From: Kiritimatiellia bacterium
GTDB lineage: Bacteria > Verrucomicrobiota > Kiritimatiellia > RFP12 > UBA1067
Direction: 5' to 3'
Assembly (NCBI GenBank): GCA_017403825.1
Contig: JAFRDO010000025.1
Location: 1-34,269, forward strand
DNA length: 34,269 bases
This document shows positions 1 to 8,268 of this stretch, piece after piece; position 1 is the stretch's first letter; every line of letters begins with the position of its first letter. The notes beneath the pieces were generated by a model. That model was given only the letters and a program-made list of their open reading frames with translations, was not told the origin of the DNA and ran no database searches. A program made the position numbers and the translations under genes.

Positions 1-183
1 AGCCTCTTCGGCGAGCTGGACCGCATGCTTTCGCCTGAGACGGTGTTACTAGACGCGCCGGGAGGAAGGCACCCGAGGCTTTTGAAAACCGCGAAAGCCC
101 CGCGCAAGAAGCGGGAAAGGGACACACTAGAATTTTCCGCATATGATTCTCATATTAAAAAGCGGCAAGTTAAAAAGCGATGA
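1..183 (+). CDS. C-terminal fragment of an unidentified protein (5' end outside window)
   Basis: The frame starting at base 1 is open for 60 codons and ends at TGA 181-183. The peptide begins SLFGELDRMLSPETV and ends in a strongly basic tail (KAPRKKRERD ... KKRQVKKR). Codon use matches the neighbouring core genes over the first half. The acidic/hydrophobic start followed by a disordered lysine/arginine tail looks like the end of a nucleic-acid-binding protein; the tail of an SF1 helicase is one possibility, but no motif proves it. A start codon is not visible, so this is a partial gene at best, and it could be a chance open frame. Confidence 0.4.
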   Translation, partial: SLFGELDRMLSPETVLLDAPGGRHPRLLKTAKAPRKKRERDTLEFSAYDSHIKKRQVKKR

Positions 184-323
184 GGGTGGCATATGCGGAA
201 GAAAAGGCGGAGCAGATATGTGGAAAAAGACGGTGGAGCTAGAAAGGAACGAGGAGTGCGGAGATGCGCCCAAGACTGCTTCGGTGGTCGGATACAACGG
301 CCAGATTCGGCGGAAAGTTGCCG
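184..323. other. Intergenic stretch before the helicase promoter
   Basis: No gene with a credible start or family resemblance is visible here. The short frames are arginine/glycine-rich and lack a ribosome-binding site. The region is purine-rich on the plus strand. Confidence 0.4.
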
Positions 324-353
324 TTGACTAACACAAGGGCTAACTGCTACACT
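324..353 (+). promoter_or_regulatory. Promoter of the DEAD-box helicase gene, predicted leaderless
   Basis: A -35 TTGACT (324-329) is followed after 18 nt by TACACT (348-353), which is preceded by TGC and so forms an extended -10. Only 7 nt separate the -10 from the ATG at 361, and no Shine-Dalgarno lies upstream. Transcription would therefore start at or next to the start codon. Confidence 0.6.
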
Positions 354-360
354 TTTGCTT

Positions 361-1662
361 ATGTTCGAAGGCACGGTATTCGGGAAGCTTGACCAGAAGC
401 TTCAACACGCCATCATGGACGCGGGTTATTCTGCGCCTACTCCAATACAGGCCCAGGCGATGCCGCGCCTCTTGGAAGGACGCGACCTCATCGGCATCGC
501 GCAGACCGGTACCGGCAAGACTGCGGCGTTCATGCTGCCTATCCTGAACCGTCTCATCAAGGTCCGCCGTCCGCGTCACATCGGCCACCCCCGCGCGCTC
601 GTGCTGTCGCCGACGCGGGAACTAGCCGCGCAGACGGCGGAGAACATTCGCCTCTACGCGAAGTACGCCGATCTCCCCTTCGCCTGCCTCATCGGCGGCG
701 TCAGCCAGTTCGGCCAGGTGAAGGACATAAAGCGCGGGGCGGAGACGTTCGTCGCGTGCCCTGGCCGGCTCATAGACCTGATGACGCAGGGCATCGTCTA
801 CCTCGACCAGGTCGAATGCTTCGTGCTGGACGAGGCCGACCGCATGCTCGACATGGGTTTCCTGCCGGACATACGGCGCATCATGTCCAAGCTCCCGTCC
901 GCCAGGCAGTCGCTCTTCTTCTCCGCGACAATGTCGCTTGAAATCGCAAAGCTCGCCGGAGAACTCGTCCGCGATCCCGTCAAGATCGAGATCTCGCCCG
1001 AAGCGCCCGCCGTAGAGAAGATAAACCAGCGCGTGATGCTCGTCGCGAAGGCCGACAAGGACGCGCTTCTCGTGCACCTGCTGAAGACGCATCCGGAGTG
1101 GACCAGGGTCATCGTGTTCTCCAAGATGCGCCACGGCGCCGACCGCGTGTGCCGAAAGCTTGCCAGGGCGGAGATACAGTGCGCGGCGATACACTCCGAC
1201 AAGACGCAGAACCAGCGTACCCGCGCGCTGGACGGCTTCCGCCGCGGCCAGGTGCGCGTGCTGGTCGCGACCGACATTGCAAGCCGCGGCATCGACGTGC
1301 CGGACGTCTCGTGCGTCATCAACATGGAGCTGCCGCTTGAGACCGAGAGCTACATTCACCGCATCGGGCGCACAGCGCGCGCCGGCGAGTCCGGCGCGGC
1401 GATCAGCTTCGTGACGGCGGAGGAGCGCGGTCAGCTGAAGGCCGTTGAGCGGTTGATCAGGAAGTCGATTCCCGTCGACCGCGACCAGCCCTACCACTCC
1501 GAGGGCGCCGAACGCTCGACCGGCAAGCAGGGCGAGGGACTGCCTCAGGCGCCGTGGATACGTCACGGCGGGGGCGGACCGCACGCGAGGGACAGGCGGC
1601 GCCGCAAGTCGTTCAAGGGACGCCGTCAGCCGGACTTCGGTCAGAAGAGAAAGGACGCGTAG
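361..1662 (+). CDS. DEAD-box ATP-dependent RNA helicase (RhlE-like)
   Basis: This is an ATP-dependent RNA-unwinding enzyme of the DEAD-box family, probably acting in ribosome assembly or RNA decay in the cytoplasm. All the core motifs are present: the Q motif (GYSAPTPIQ, about 22-30), Walker A AQTGTGKT (47-54), PTREL, CPGR (usually TPGR), DEAD at 157-160, SAT (FFSATM), the ATDIASRGID motif V and HRIGRTARAG motif VI. The C-terminal 50 residues are basic and low complexity (DRRRRKSFKGRRQ), as in RhlE/DeaD proteins that use such tails to hold RNA. The 433-aa length is normal for a two-RecA-domain helicase. ATG 361 is chosen over an upstream TTG (355) because it lies 7 nt after a -10 box. The next gene starts 7 nt after the stop, so the two are probably cotranscribed. 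Confidence 0.95.
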   Translation: MFEGTVFGKLDQKLQHAIMDAGYSAPTPIQAQAMPRLLEGRDLIGIAQTGTGKTAAFMLPILNRLIKVRRPRHIGHPRALVLSPTRELAAQTAENIRLYAKYADLPFACLIGGVSQFGQVKDIKRGAETFVACPGRLIDLMTQGIVYLDQVECFVLDEADRMLDMGFLPDIRRIMSKLPSARQSLFFSATMSLEIAKLAGELVRDPVKIEISPEAPAVEKINQRVMLVAKADKDALLVHLLKTHPEWTRVIVFSKMRHGADRVCRKLARAEIQCAAIHSDKTQNQRTRALDGFRRGQVRVLVATDIASRGIDVPDVSCVINMELPLETESYIHRIGRTARAGESGAAISFVTAEERGQLKAVERLIRKSIPVDRDQPYHSEGAERSTGKQGEGLPQAPWIRHGGGGPHARDRRRRKSFKGRRQPDFGQKRKDA

Positions 1663-1669
1663 CATCGCC

Positions 1670-2350
1670 ATGTCCGAAATCCTCCTTGTCGACGACGAAC
1701 GCTCCATCCGCGCCTCCATGCGGGCCATGCTGGAGTCCGAGGGCTTCGCCGTCCGCGCGGCCCGCAGCGGCGACGAGGCCGTGCGGCTATTCTCCGAGCG
1801 CCGTCCCGACGTCGTGCTTCTGGACGTGATGATGCCCGGCAAGGGCGGAGTGCAGACTTGCGAGGAGATGCGCAAGATCGATCCGTTAGCGCCGATACTT
1901 TTCCTTACCGCCGTGCCGTCCGACACGACAAAGGTGCGGGCGTTCGGCGCCGGCGCCGACGACTACATCGAGAAGAGCTGCAACCCCGACGTGCTGCTGG
2001 CCCGCATACGCGCGGCGCTGCGCCGCGCCGAAGCAATGTCGTCCGCCACCGCCGGCTCGAGTCGCGTGCAGCTGGGGGCAGTCATCGTGGACACGGCGCT
2101 TCTGCGCGTCACAGACGGCAACCGCAGCGAAGGCCTTACGCGCACCGAGGCAGCGCTCTTCTCGGCCCTCAACAGCCGGCGCGGCGAATACGTAGGAAAC
2201 GACGCACTCTTCTCCGCGATTCACGGAGAGGGCTTCGCCGGCGACCCGTCGAAGATCCGCAACCACATAAGCACGCTGCGCCGCAAGCTCGGCCGGGCCC
2301 GCGACATGATCGTCAACAACCCGAACGCGGGCTACAGGTTGCTGCCGTAA
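1670..2350 (+). CDS. OmpR-type response regulator, no kinase nearby
   Basis: This is a two-component response regulator that binds DNA when phosphorylated. The N-terminal receiver domain (1-120) has the acidic pair D8/D9, the phospho-acceptor D52 in LLDVMMPG, T80 and the conserved K102. The C-terminal winged helix (about 135-226) has the OmpR-family pattern TRTEAALFSALN, IRNHISTLRRKLG and a terminal GYRLLP hairpin. The 226-aa length is typical. It follows the helicase gene by 7 nt, and its AAAGGA Shine-Dalgarno lies within the end of that gene. No histidine kinase is encoded in the window, so its signal is unknown. Its last 19 bases overlap the end of the convergent CCA-enzyme gene. Confidence 0.93.
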   Translation: MSEILLVDDERSIRASMRAMLESEGFAVRAARSGDEAVRLFSERRPDVVLLDVMMPGKGGVQTCEEMRKIDPLAPILFLTAVPSDTTKVRAFGAGADDYIEKSCNPDVLLARIRAALRRAEAMSSATAGSSRVQLGAVIVDTALLRVTDGNRSEGLTRTEAALFSALNSRRGEYVGNDALFSAIHGEGFAGDPSKIRNHISTLRRKLGRARDMIVNNPNAGYRLLP

Positions 2351-3729
2351 AGGCGGCGCACGAAGGCGATGCCGTCCTCCACGGTGAAGAAACGCCCGTC
2401 GAGTTGCGCCTCGTAGGCGGCTTTCAGCATTCTTCCGAAAGCTGGCCCCGGCTTGAAGCCGAGCGCCATGAGATGTCGTCCGAGCACGACAGGCTTCGGG
2501 GCGGAGTCGGCGACGCGCAGCCGCTCGGCCTGGGCGGCCAGCCATTCGATCGGCTCCGGCTCGGAAGGAAACGGCGGACGCCCCGCGTCATCGGCCGCCG
2601 CCACGCGCAGGAGGCGGTCGATGCGCACGACGCGTGCGGCAAGGCGGCGTATCGCCGCGTCACCGCTCTTGCTGCGCCACATGTCAAACGGCCTCATGTG
2701 CTGCTTCACGAGCGGTGGCACTTCCCTGAGGATCCGTTCCTCGTTCGTCAGCCGCCTCAGAAAAGAAATCGTCGGTTCCACGCCGGCATCGTCATGACCC
2801 AGCGATCGTATCCGCCCCTTCACCGGATCGTACGACGTGCAGACCGGCTTGCCGAAGTCGTGGCAGAGGACGCCAAGTCCGACGATGATCGCCTCGCTGG
2901 CGGAAAGCGGCGGCACAGCGTCGAACGGCTTTCCTCCGTCGCGCTGCTCGGCGAACGCGTCAAGGCAACAGAGCGTGTGGTTCCATACGTCGCCCTCGGG
3001 GTGCCACTCAGGATCCTGCGGACAGCCGATGAGCCGCTCCAGCTCCGGATAATACCGCACCCAACCGGTCTCGCGCAGGAAACCGAGACCGCGCGAAATG
3101 CGCTTGCCCTTCGTCAGCAGCTTCTCCCACTCGCCGAAAAGACGCTCCGGAGGGAGCCCCTCGGGCGTCATCGTCCGGCAAACGTCAATGGTCTCGGGCG
3201 CAGGCTCAAGATCGAAGCGTGCGGCGAACTGCATGCCGCGCAGGACGCGCAGCGGATCCTCGCGGAAGTGGTCGCTCACGTGCCGCAGCACGCCCTTCTC
3301 CAGGTCGGCGCGTCCGTCCCACGGATCGACAATCTCGCCCGTGAGCGGGTCCTCATAGATCGCGTTGACGGTAAAGTCGCGGCGGGCCGACGCATCGCGC
3401 ACGGTAAGCGTCGGGTCGCAGGTCATCTCGAAGGCGCGGTGACCTAGGCCGAGCTTCGTCTCGCGGCGTGGCATCGCCACGTCCACGTCGATGCCATGCA
3501 GCTTGATGACGCCGAAGGAAACGCCGACGAGGTCAAGCTCGAAGCGCTCGCCCAGGGCACTCGTGAGTTCATCCGGGGCGATGCCGAAGCACTCGACGTC
3601 GAAGTCCGTAGGGTTGCGTCCGCACAACCTGTCGCGGACGCAGCCGCCTACGAGATACGCGCGTCCGCCGGCTCGGCGCACGAGGTCGGCGACGGTGCGC
3701 GCGCCTTCGAGCGCACCGCCGCCGGACAT
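2332..3729 (-). CDS. cca: CCA-adding tRNA nucleotidyltransferase with HD domain
   Basis: This protein adds or repairs the 3'-CCA end of tRNAs using CTP and ATP. The class II nucleotidyltransferase head has GGCVRD (28-33), the catalytic pair D42/D44 in TDFDVE, and RRDFTVNAIY, followed by the RNA/head-binding region (REDPLRVLRGMQFAARF). A C-terminal HD domain carries HPEGDVWNHT and LGVLCHDFGKP, so it may also have phosphohydrolase activity, as described for HD-containing Cca enzymes. About 465 aa fits the family. Start ATG 3729 is preceded by a weak GGTGAG; an in-frame GTG at 3747 is an alternative and adds six residues. It follows the Tat-exported protein gene closely on the same strand. Its 3' end overlaps the response regulator gene by 19 nt, tail to tail. 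Confidence 0.93.
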   Translation of the reverse strand: MSGGGALEGARTVADLVRRAGGRAYLVGGCVRDRLCGRNPTDFDVECFGIAPDELTSALGERFELDLVGVSFGVIKLHGIDVDVAMPRRETKLGLGHRAFEMTCDPTLTVRDASARRDFTVNAIYEDPLTGEIVDPWDGRADLEKGVLRHVSDHFREDPLRVLRGMQFAARFDLEPAPETIDVCRTMTPEGLPPERLFGEWEKLLTKGKRISRGLGFLRETGWVRYYPELERLIGCPQDPEWHPEGDVWNHTLCCLDAFAEQRDGGKPFDAVPPLSASEAIIVGLGVLCHDFGKPVCTSYDPVKGRIRSLGHDDAGVEPTISFLRRLTNEERILREVPPLVKQHMRPFDMWRSKSGDAAIRRLAARVVRIDRLLRVAAADDAGRPPFPSEPEPIEWLAAQAERLRVADSAPKPVVLGRHLMALGFKPGPAFGRMLKAAYEAQLDGRFFTVEDGIAFVRRLYGSNL

Positions 3730-3759
3730 CTCACCCGTGCTCGCCACGGCGGACGGGGA

Positions 3760-4809
3760 TCAGGAACGGGCCTTGATCGCGGCAGCCATCTGAGCGATGG
3801 CCTGCATCGCCTTCTCCTCGTGGATCGCGAACGTGCGCGTCCAGGGAGCCATCATGTAGCCCTTGATCAGGTCTGCATGGCAATGCGTGTCGCAGAACTT
3901 GATCGTATCGGCGAAGTTCGTGTCGCAGGACCAGTTGGAGCCCGTGGGAACCTGCTCGAAGCCGGCCTTGTCGAGGTCCTCGTACGTCTGCACGTGGGGA
4001 CGGCGGCTCTCGCTCAGCTTGGACACGTCAAACTCCGCGCCGTAGTACCAGTTGGACTGCAGCACGCTCTTCGGCATGCGCTTCATGAACTCGTCCTTGT
4101 GGTTCCAGCAGTAGTCGCTCCAGATCCACGGACGGCACCCCGTCTTCTCCGTCACGCCAACGAACCAGAGGAAGTCGTGCCACCACAGGTCGCCCTGACG
4201 GCAGACCGCGAAGAGGTGCTTGGCCTGATGGGCCGCAGTCTCCTCGTCGTACCCGAGGTGGAAGAAGCGCGGATGGTCGAAGATTTCCGCAACGTCCTTG
4301 ATGAGGTCCTCGCAAACCTGATAGTACTTCTTCGACGACACCATGCGGTGATAGTCCTTGAGCCAAGTGTCGTGGCAGGCCGAGAAATTCAGCTTGGGAA
4401 TCACCTCGAAGCCCATGCCGCGCAGGCGCGCGATTTCCGCGCGAAGCCTCTCGACGCTCCAGCTGCCCTTGACGGCAAGCTCCGGGTGGCTGGGATAGAC
4501 GACTATCTCGGCAAGGTCTATGATGATCTGGTTGCAGCCGGCCTTGACGAGCGCGTCGGAAATCTTCCGCCAAGACGGCTCGTCAAAGCGCACGTGGTCG
4601 GCGCAGCAGCGCGTGAGCCACTTCTCCTCCATGTTCGGATCCTGCGTCTCAAGCGGGACGTCCTTCCACGAGTTTACGCCAAAGTGGGCGAGGTACGACC
4701 ATATGAACTTTGGCTCCGGCGAAGCCGCCGCCCTTGCGACCGACGGCACGGCGCCGAGCGCCGCCGCCCCTGCTGCAGTCCTGATGAAATCGCGTCTGCT
4801 GACTGACAT
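3760..4809 (-). CDS. Tat-exported GH20-like glycosidase
   Basis: This is an exported protein of about 349 aa with a twin-arginine signal (SRRDFIRTAAGAAALGAVPSVARA, residues 4-27), so it probably folds in the cytoplasm before export. The mature part resembles the TIM-barrel of family 20 hexosaminidases: it has FEVIPKLNFSACH, then HLGYDEE at the position where GH20 enzymes carry the catalytic Asp-Glu pair (usually GGDE), and later RPWIWSDYCW. The likely role is cleavage of a beta-linked hexosamine in host or microbial glycans, but substrate is inferred only from this fold-level match. The start is well supported by GAAAGGAAC upstream. It lies 44 nt downstream of panD and just before cca, probably in the same transcript, although its function is unrelated to either. 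Confidence 0.7.
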   Translation of the reverse strand: MSVSRRDFIRTAAGAAALGAVPSVARAAASPEPKFIWSYLAHFGVNSWKDVPLETQDPNMEEKWLTRCCADHVRFDEPSWRKISDALVKAGCNQIIIDLAEIVVYPSHPELAVKGSWSVERLRAEIARLRGMGFEVIPKLNFSACHDTWLKDYHRMVSSKKYYQVCEDLIKDVAEIFDHPRFFHLGYDEETAAHQAKHLFAVCRQGDLWWHDFLWFVGVTEKTGCRPWIWSDYCWNHKDEFMKRMPKSVLQSNWYYGAEFDVSKLSESRRPHVQTYEDLDKAGFEQVPTGSNWSCDTNFADTIKFCDTHCHADLIKGYMMAPWTRTFAIHEEKAMQAIAQMAAAIKARS

Positions 4810-4853
4810 TTCGTGTTCCTTTCTTTTCGTCGTTTCTGTTGCTTGCAGGCACC

Positions 4854-5204
4854 CTACGCAGGGTTTGCCACATTCCTTTCGAACCGCCTTACCTTCGGCT
4901 GCCAGCCTGCGGCCTCTTCCGGCGCCGCCTGCGCGAACGCCATGACGATAAGCCTGTCTCCGACCTTGCCGAGGCGCGCCGCCGCGCCGTTGAGGCAGCA
5001 GACGCGCGAACCGCGCCGCCCGGCTATCGCGTACGTCTCGAACCGGACGCCATTCTCGACGTCCGCGACGAGAATCTTCTCGTACGGAACGATGCCTACG
5101 GCCTCCATGTCGTCCGGGTCGAGCGTGAGCGAACCTTCGTAGTCGAGGTTCGCCTCGGTCACGCGGATCCGGTGGAGCTTGGCCTTTAGGAGCGTTATCA
5201 GCAT
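4854..5204 (-). CDS. panD: Aspartate 1-decarboxylase proenzyme
   Basis: PanD makes beta-alanine from aspartate for pantothenate and coenzyme A synthesis. The 116-aa protein matches the family closely: [18 protein letters not shown] at the N-terminus, then Y22-E23-G24-S25, where self-cleavage between Gly24 and Ser25 creates the pyruvoyl cofactor. R54, T57 and Y58 of the RFETYAI motif and the NGAAAR segment are also present. The start at 5204 overlaps the clpX stop by 7 nt, so translation is probably coupled. Placing panD directly behind clpX is unusual for a CoA-pathway gene. Confidence 0.95.
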   Translation of the reverse strand: MLITLLKAKLHRIRVTEANLDYEGSLTLDPDDMEAVGIVPYEKILVADVENGVRFETYAIAGRRGSRVCCLNGAAARLGKVGDRLIVMAFAQAAPEEAAGWQPKVRRFERNVANPA

Positions 5205-6421
5205 GTCCCGAGCCTCTCGCGGATCATCTTCGGGGTGACTACGACCTTCTTCATCTTGTCGTTTCCCGGGGCCTCGTACATCACGTCCGTCATGAGCATC
5301 TCCATCTCGGCGCGCAGGCCGCGCGCTCCGGTCTTCCGCGCAAGCGCCGCCTTGGCGAGCGCCCGCAGCGCAGCCGGCTCGAACTCCAGGCTCACGCCGT
5401 CCATTGCCAGCAGCTTCTGGTACTGGCGCACGAGGGCGTTCTTCGGCTCGGTCAGCACGCACACCAGCTCGTCCTCGCTCAGCTCGCGCATCGTTGTCAC
5501 GACCGGCAGCCGTCCAGTGAACTCTGGAATGAGGCCGAACTTCACGAGGTCCTCGGGGCGGACGTCCTGCGGGTTCATCGCGCCGCCGGCCGGCGATGAA
5601 GACGACGAATCGGCCTCGGAGTCTCCGAAGCCGATGACGCTCTTGCCGCGGCGCGACGCCACGATCTTGTCGAGGCCGACGAATGCGCCGCCGCAGATGA
5701 AGAGAATGTTCGACGTGTCGACCTCGATGTATTCCTGGTCGGGGTGCTTGCGCCCGCCCTTCGGAGGGACGCGGCACACCGTCCCCTCCAACATCTTAAG
5801 GAGCGCCTGCTGCACGCCCTCGCCGCTCACGTCGCGGGTGATGGACACGTTGTCCGTCTTCGAGGCGATCTTGTCGATCTCGTCCACATAAATTATGCCG
5901 CGCTTCGCCAGCTCGACGTTCCCGTCGGCGTTCTGCAGCAGGTAGCGAACGAGATTCTCCACGTCCTCGCCGACGTACCCGGCCTGCGTGAGCACCGTCG
6001 CGTCGCCGATCGCGAACGGCACGCCGATGATCCGCGCGAGCGTCTTCGCAAGCAGGGTCTTGCCGGTGCCGGTAGGGCCGATCAGCAGTATGTTGGACTT
6101 CTCGATCTCCACGTCGGCGAACTCGCCGTCGTCCTTGCCGCGCTGCGCAGCCTCAAGGCGGCGATAGTGGTTGTGCACGGCCACGGAGAGTATCTTCTTA
6201 ACCTCGTCGTGGCCGATCACGAACTGGTCGAGGAACGCCTTGATCTCCCTTGGAGCCGGCGTAGGCGGCAGCGGCGGCAAGTCGGACGCCTGCCGCTCGT
6301 GGCGCCGCACCATCTCGTCGGCGTGGCGGACGCAGTCTACGCAGATGTTCCCGTCAGCGCCAGGAATGACCGCGACTTCGCGCGAGCTCCGTCCGCAGAA
6401 CGAGCAGGTCAGCTCCTTCAT
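5198..6421 (-). CDS. clpX: ClpX, ATP-dependent unfoldase of the ClpXP protease
   Basis: ClpX recognises tagged proteins, unfolds them with ATP and feeds them to ClpP. The 407-aa protein has the N-terminal C4 zinc-binding domain (C6, C9, C27, C30), the Walker A GPTGTGKT (about 115-122), the pore loop GYVGEDVEN, Walker B VDEIDK (about 179-184), the RKH pore loop (KGGRKHPDQ) and the IGF loop (SVIGFGD) that docks on ClpP. The sensor and C-terminal domain ([19 protein letters not shown]) are intact. ATG 6421 is chosen because it overlaps the clpP stop as ATGA and starts exactly at the zinc domain. The gene order tig-clpP-clpX is the classical one. Confidence 0.97.
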   Translation of the reverse strand: MKELTCSFCGRSSREVAVIPGADGNICVDCVRHADEMVRRHERQASDLPPLPPTPAPREIKAFLDQFVIGHDEVKKILSVAVHNHYRRLEAAQRGKDDGEFADVEIEKSNILLIGPTGTGKTLLAKTLARIIGVPFAIGDATVLTQAGYVGEDVENLVRYLLQNADGNVELAKRGIIYVDEIDKIASKTDNVSITRDVSGEGVQQALLKMLEGTVCRVPPKGGRKHPDQEYIEVDTSNILFICGGAFVGLDKIVASRRGKSVIGFGDSEADSSSSSPAGGAMNPQDVRPEDLVKFGLIPEFTGRLPVVTTMRELSEDELVCVLTEPKNALVRQYQKLLAMDGVSLEFEPAALRALAKAALARKTGARGLRAEMEMLMTDVMYEAPGNDKMKKVVVTPKMIRERLGTC

Positions 6422-6999
6422 GCGAGAACTTCGTCGACCAGACCCCATGCCTTCGCCTCCTCCGCGCTCATGAAATGGTCGCGGTCGGTGTCGCGCACGA
6501 CGTCGCCGATCGCCTTGCCGGAGTGCTTCGCGAGAATCTCGTTCAGGACCTCCTTCAGCCGCAGTATCTCCTTCGCCGTGATCTCGATGTCGGACGCCTT
6601 GCCTTCCGCCCCGCCCCACGGCTGGTGGATCATGATGCGCGCGTTCGGAAGCGCGAAGCGGCGGCCCTTGGCGCCGGCCGCGAGCAGCACCGCACCCATC
6701 GACGCGGCCTGGCCTATGCAGTACGTCGCCACCGGACACTTCACGAACTGCATCGTGTCATAGATCGCCAGCCCAGCCGTAACGCTTCCGCCGGGCGAGT
6801 TCACGTATACCGAAATCTCCTTCTTCGAGTCCTGCGCCTGGAGGAACAGCAGCTGGGCGCAGACGGCGTTGGCCATCTCGTCGCTCACCTCGCCGGAGAT
6901 GAACACGATGCGGTCGAGCAGCAGGCGCGAGTAGATGTCGTAAGTGCGCTCGCCCCTGCCGGTCTGCTCGACGACATATGGTATCATGTAAGACTTCAT
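6418..6999 (-). CDS. clpP: ClpP, proteolytic subunit of the Clp protease
   Basis: ClpP is the serine peptidase chamber that degrades proteins delivered by ClpX. The 193-aa protein carries the catalytic serine S100 in GQAASMGA, H125 in MIHQPWGG and the aspartate in the DTDRD segment (170-174), plus the oxyanion strand [10 protein letters not shown]. Length and motif spacing match E. coli ClpP. The start has a strong AAGGAGGAG Shine-Dalgarno. It overlaps clpX by 4 nt (ATGA) and follows tig by 38 nt. Confidence 0.97.
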   Translation of the reverse strand: MKSYMIPYVVEQTGRGERTYDIYSRLLLDRIVFISGEVSDEMANAVCAQLLFLQAQDSKKEISVYVNSPGGSVTAGLAIYDTMQFVKCPVATYCIGQAASMGAVLLAAGAKGRRFALPNARIMIHQPWGGAEGKASDIEITAKEILRLKEVLNEILAKHSGKAIGDVVRDTDRDHFMSAEEAKAWGLVDEVLA

Positions 7000-7037
7000 G
7001 GCTGTTTCTCCTCCTTACGCCACATGCAGGCCGCCCG

Positions 7038-8222
7038 TCACTTCTTCGCGTTGGCTAGGACGAACTCGATGACCTTCTTGCCGCGCTCCTCGTCCGAAGC
7101 CTCGATCTTCTCGGCCTTTGCGATCGCGTCGATCACGTACCAGAGGCGGACCTGCCGCGTGGCCGTCTCCTCCGCGTCCTTCAGTATCTTGTCGCGGTTC
7201 TGCTCGAAGTAGCCGGCGTCAAGGCCGGAGTACTGCGCCCGCTGCGCAAGCTGCTGCAGGTAGCCGTCCATCGCATGCCGCACCTGCGAGCCGGGCACGT
7301 CGAAGTCCACCTTCTTCATCAGCAGCTCGACAGCCTCGTTCTCGCGACGCATCGACTCCTGCTCGACGGCGTTCTTCTCCATCGTTTCGCGGATCGTCGC
7401 CGCCAGCTTCTCCACGGACTCCGCCTTCGCCTTCTCGGCGAACTCGGCGTCGTCGGGCAGTATGCGGCGGCGGAACGCCTTGAGCGTCACGTCGTACTCC
7501 GCCTTCGCGCCCTTCAGGCCGTCCGGCGCAGACTCCTTGTCGAACTTCGCCTTGATGCCCTTCTTGGTCTCGCCGGCCTTCATGCCCTTCAGCGCGTCAA
7601 GTATCTCCGGCAGGAACCGGCCCTCCTCGACCTGCGTCCAGAAACCCTCGCCGGATGCTACGAACTTTGCCTCCGGATTAATCTCCAAGATCGGCTTCCC
7701 GCCGACGGTGCCGGAATAGTCGATCTGCACGAAGTCCCCGTCCGCGACGGCCTCGCCCTCCTTGGCGTCCTCGTACCGCGCATACGCCGCGCGAAGCCTC
7801 TCGAGCTGGTCCTTGACCGCCTCGTCCTTCACAGCAACGTCGCGGGACTCGACCTTCAGGCCCTTGTAGGTCGGGAGCTTGAACTCCGGACGGACCTCTA
7901 CGATGGCCGTAAAGCCGCCGCCCGTCGCCCCGCAGGTCATGTCCTGCACGTCGGCAAGAGTCACCTCGTCAAGGCCCTCGGCCTTGACCGCATCGGCGTA
8001 GTGCCGGCGGATCATCGTGCGTTCGGTCTCCTGCTTCAGCCCCGATGCGAACTCCTTGCGGATCAGTTCTATCGGCACCTTGCCCTTACGGAACCCAGGC
8101 AGCTGAGCCTCCCTCAGAAAGACCTTCTCGACCTCCCTGACCGCAGCCTTCGCCTCATCGGCGTCAAGTTCAACCGTAAGCTTGACCTGGCACTTTCCCA
8201 GATTCTTGCAACTGGTCTTCAT
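7038..8222 (-). CDS. tig: Trigger factor, ribosome-associated chaperone
   Basis: Trigger factor binds nascent chains at the ribosome exit and has peptidyl-prolyl isomerase activity. The 394-aa protein has the N-terminal ribosome-binding region with PGFRKGKVP (42-50), close to the GFRxGKxP signature. A degenerate FKBP-type PPIase domain follows (ADGDFVQIDYSGTVGGKPI, about 150-245), then a helical C-terminal substrate cradle. It is slightly short compared with the roughly 430 aa of E. coli. The start has GAGGAGACGCGAGGG upstream. It leads the tig-clpP-clpX-panD group. Confidence 0.95.
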   Translation of the reverse strand: MKTSCKNLGKCQVKLTVELDADEAKAAVREVEKVFLREAQLPGFRKGKVPIELIRKEFASGLKQETERTMIRRHYADAVKAEGLDEVTLADVQDMTCGATGGGFTAIVEVRPEFKLPTYKGLKVESRDVAVKDEAVKDQLERLRAAYARYEDAKEGEAVADGDFVQIDYSGTVGGKPILEINPEAKFVASGEGFWTQVEEGRFLPEILDALKGMKAGETKKGIKAKFDKESAPDGLKGAKAEYDVTLKAFRRRILPDDAEFAEKAKAESVEKLAATIRETMEKNAVEQESMRRENEAVELLMKKVDFDVPGSQVRHAMDGYLQQLAQRAQYSGLDAGYFEQNRDKILKDAEETATRQVRLWYVIDAIAKAEKIEASDEERGKKVIEFVLANAKK

Positions 8223-8244
8223 TTACCCTCGCGTCTCCTCGTTG

Positions 8245-8268
8245 TACAAATGTTTGTATATTTTATCA
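8245..8268 (-). promoter_or_regulatory. tig promoter with a palindrome in the leader
   Basis: On the minus strand TGATAAAAT (8260-8268) forms an extended -10. Its TGA is also the stop codon of the DUF975 gene. Immediately downstream lies TACAAATGTTTGTA (8245-8258, plus strand), a palindrome with 6-bp arms and a 2-nt centre that could bind a regulator. About 37 nt separate the -10 from the tig start, which has a Shine-Dalgarno. Confidence 0.4.

Noticed and set aside
1858..3447. 529-codon plus-strand frame across the response regulator and cca
   Set aside because: It is a shadow frame: low-complexity, with no ribosome site, and both real genes are well supported.
5205..5777. Upstream extension of panD to 307 codons
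   Set aside because: The extra part is the out-of-frame shadow of clpX. The family N-terminus begins at 5204.
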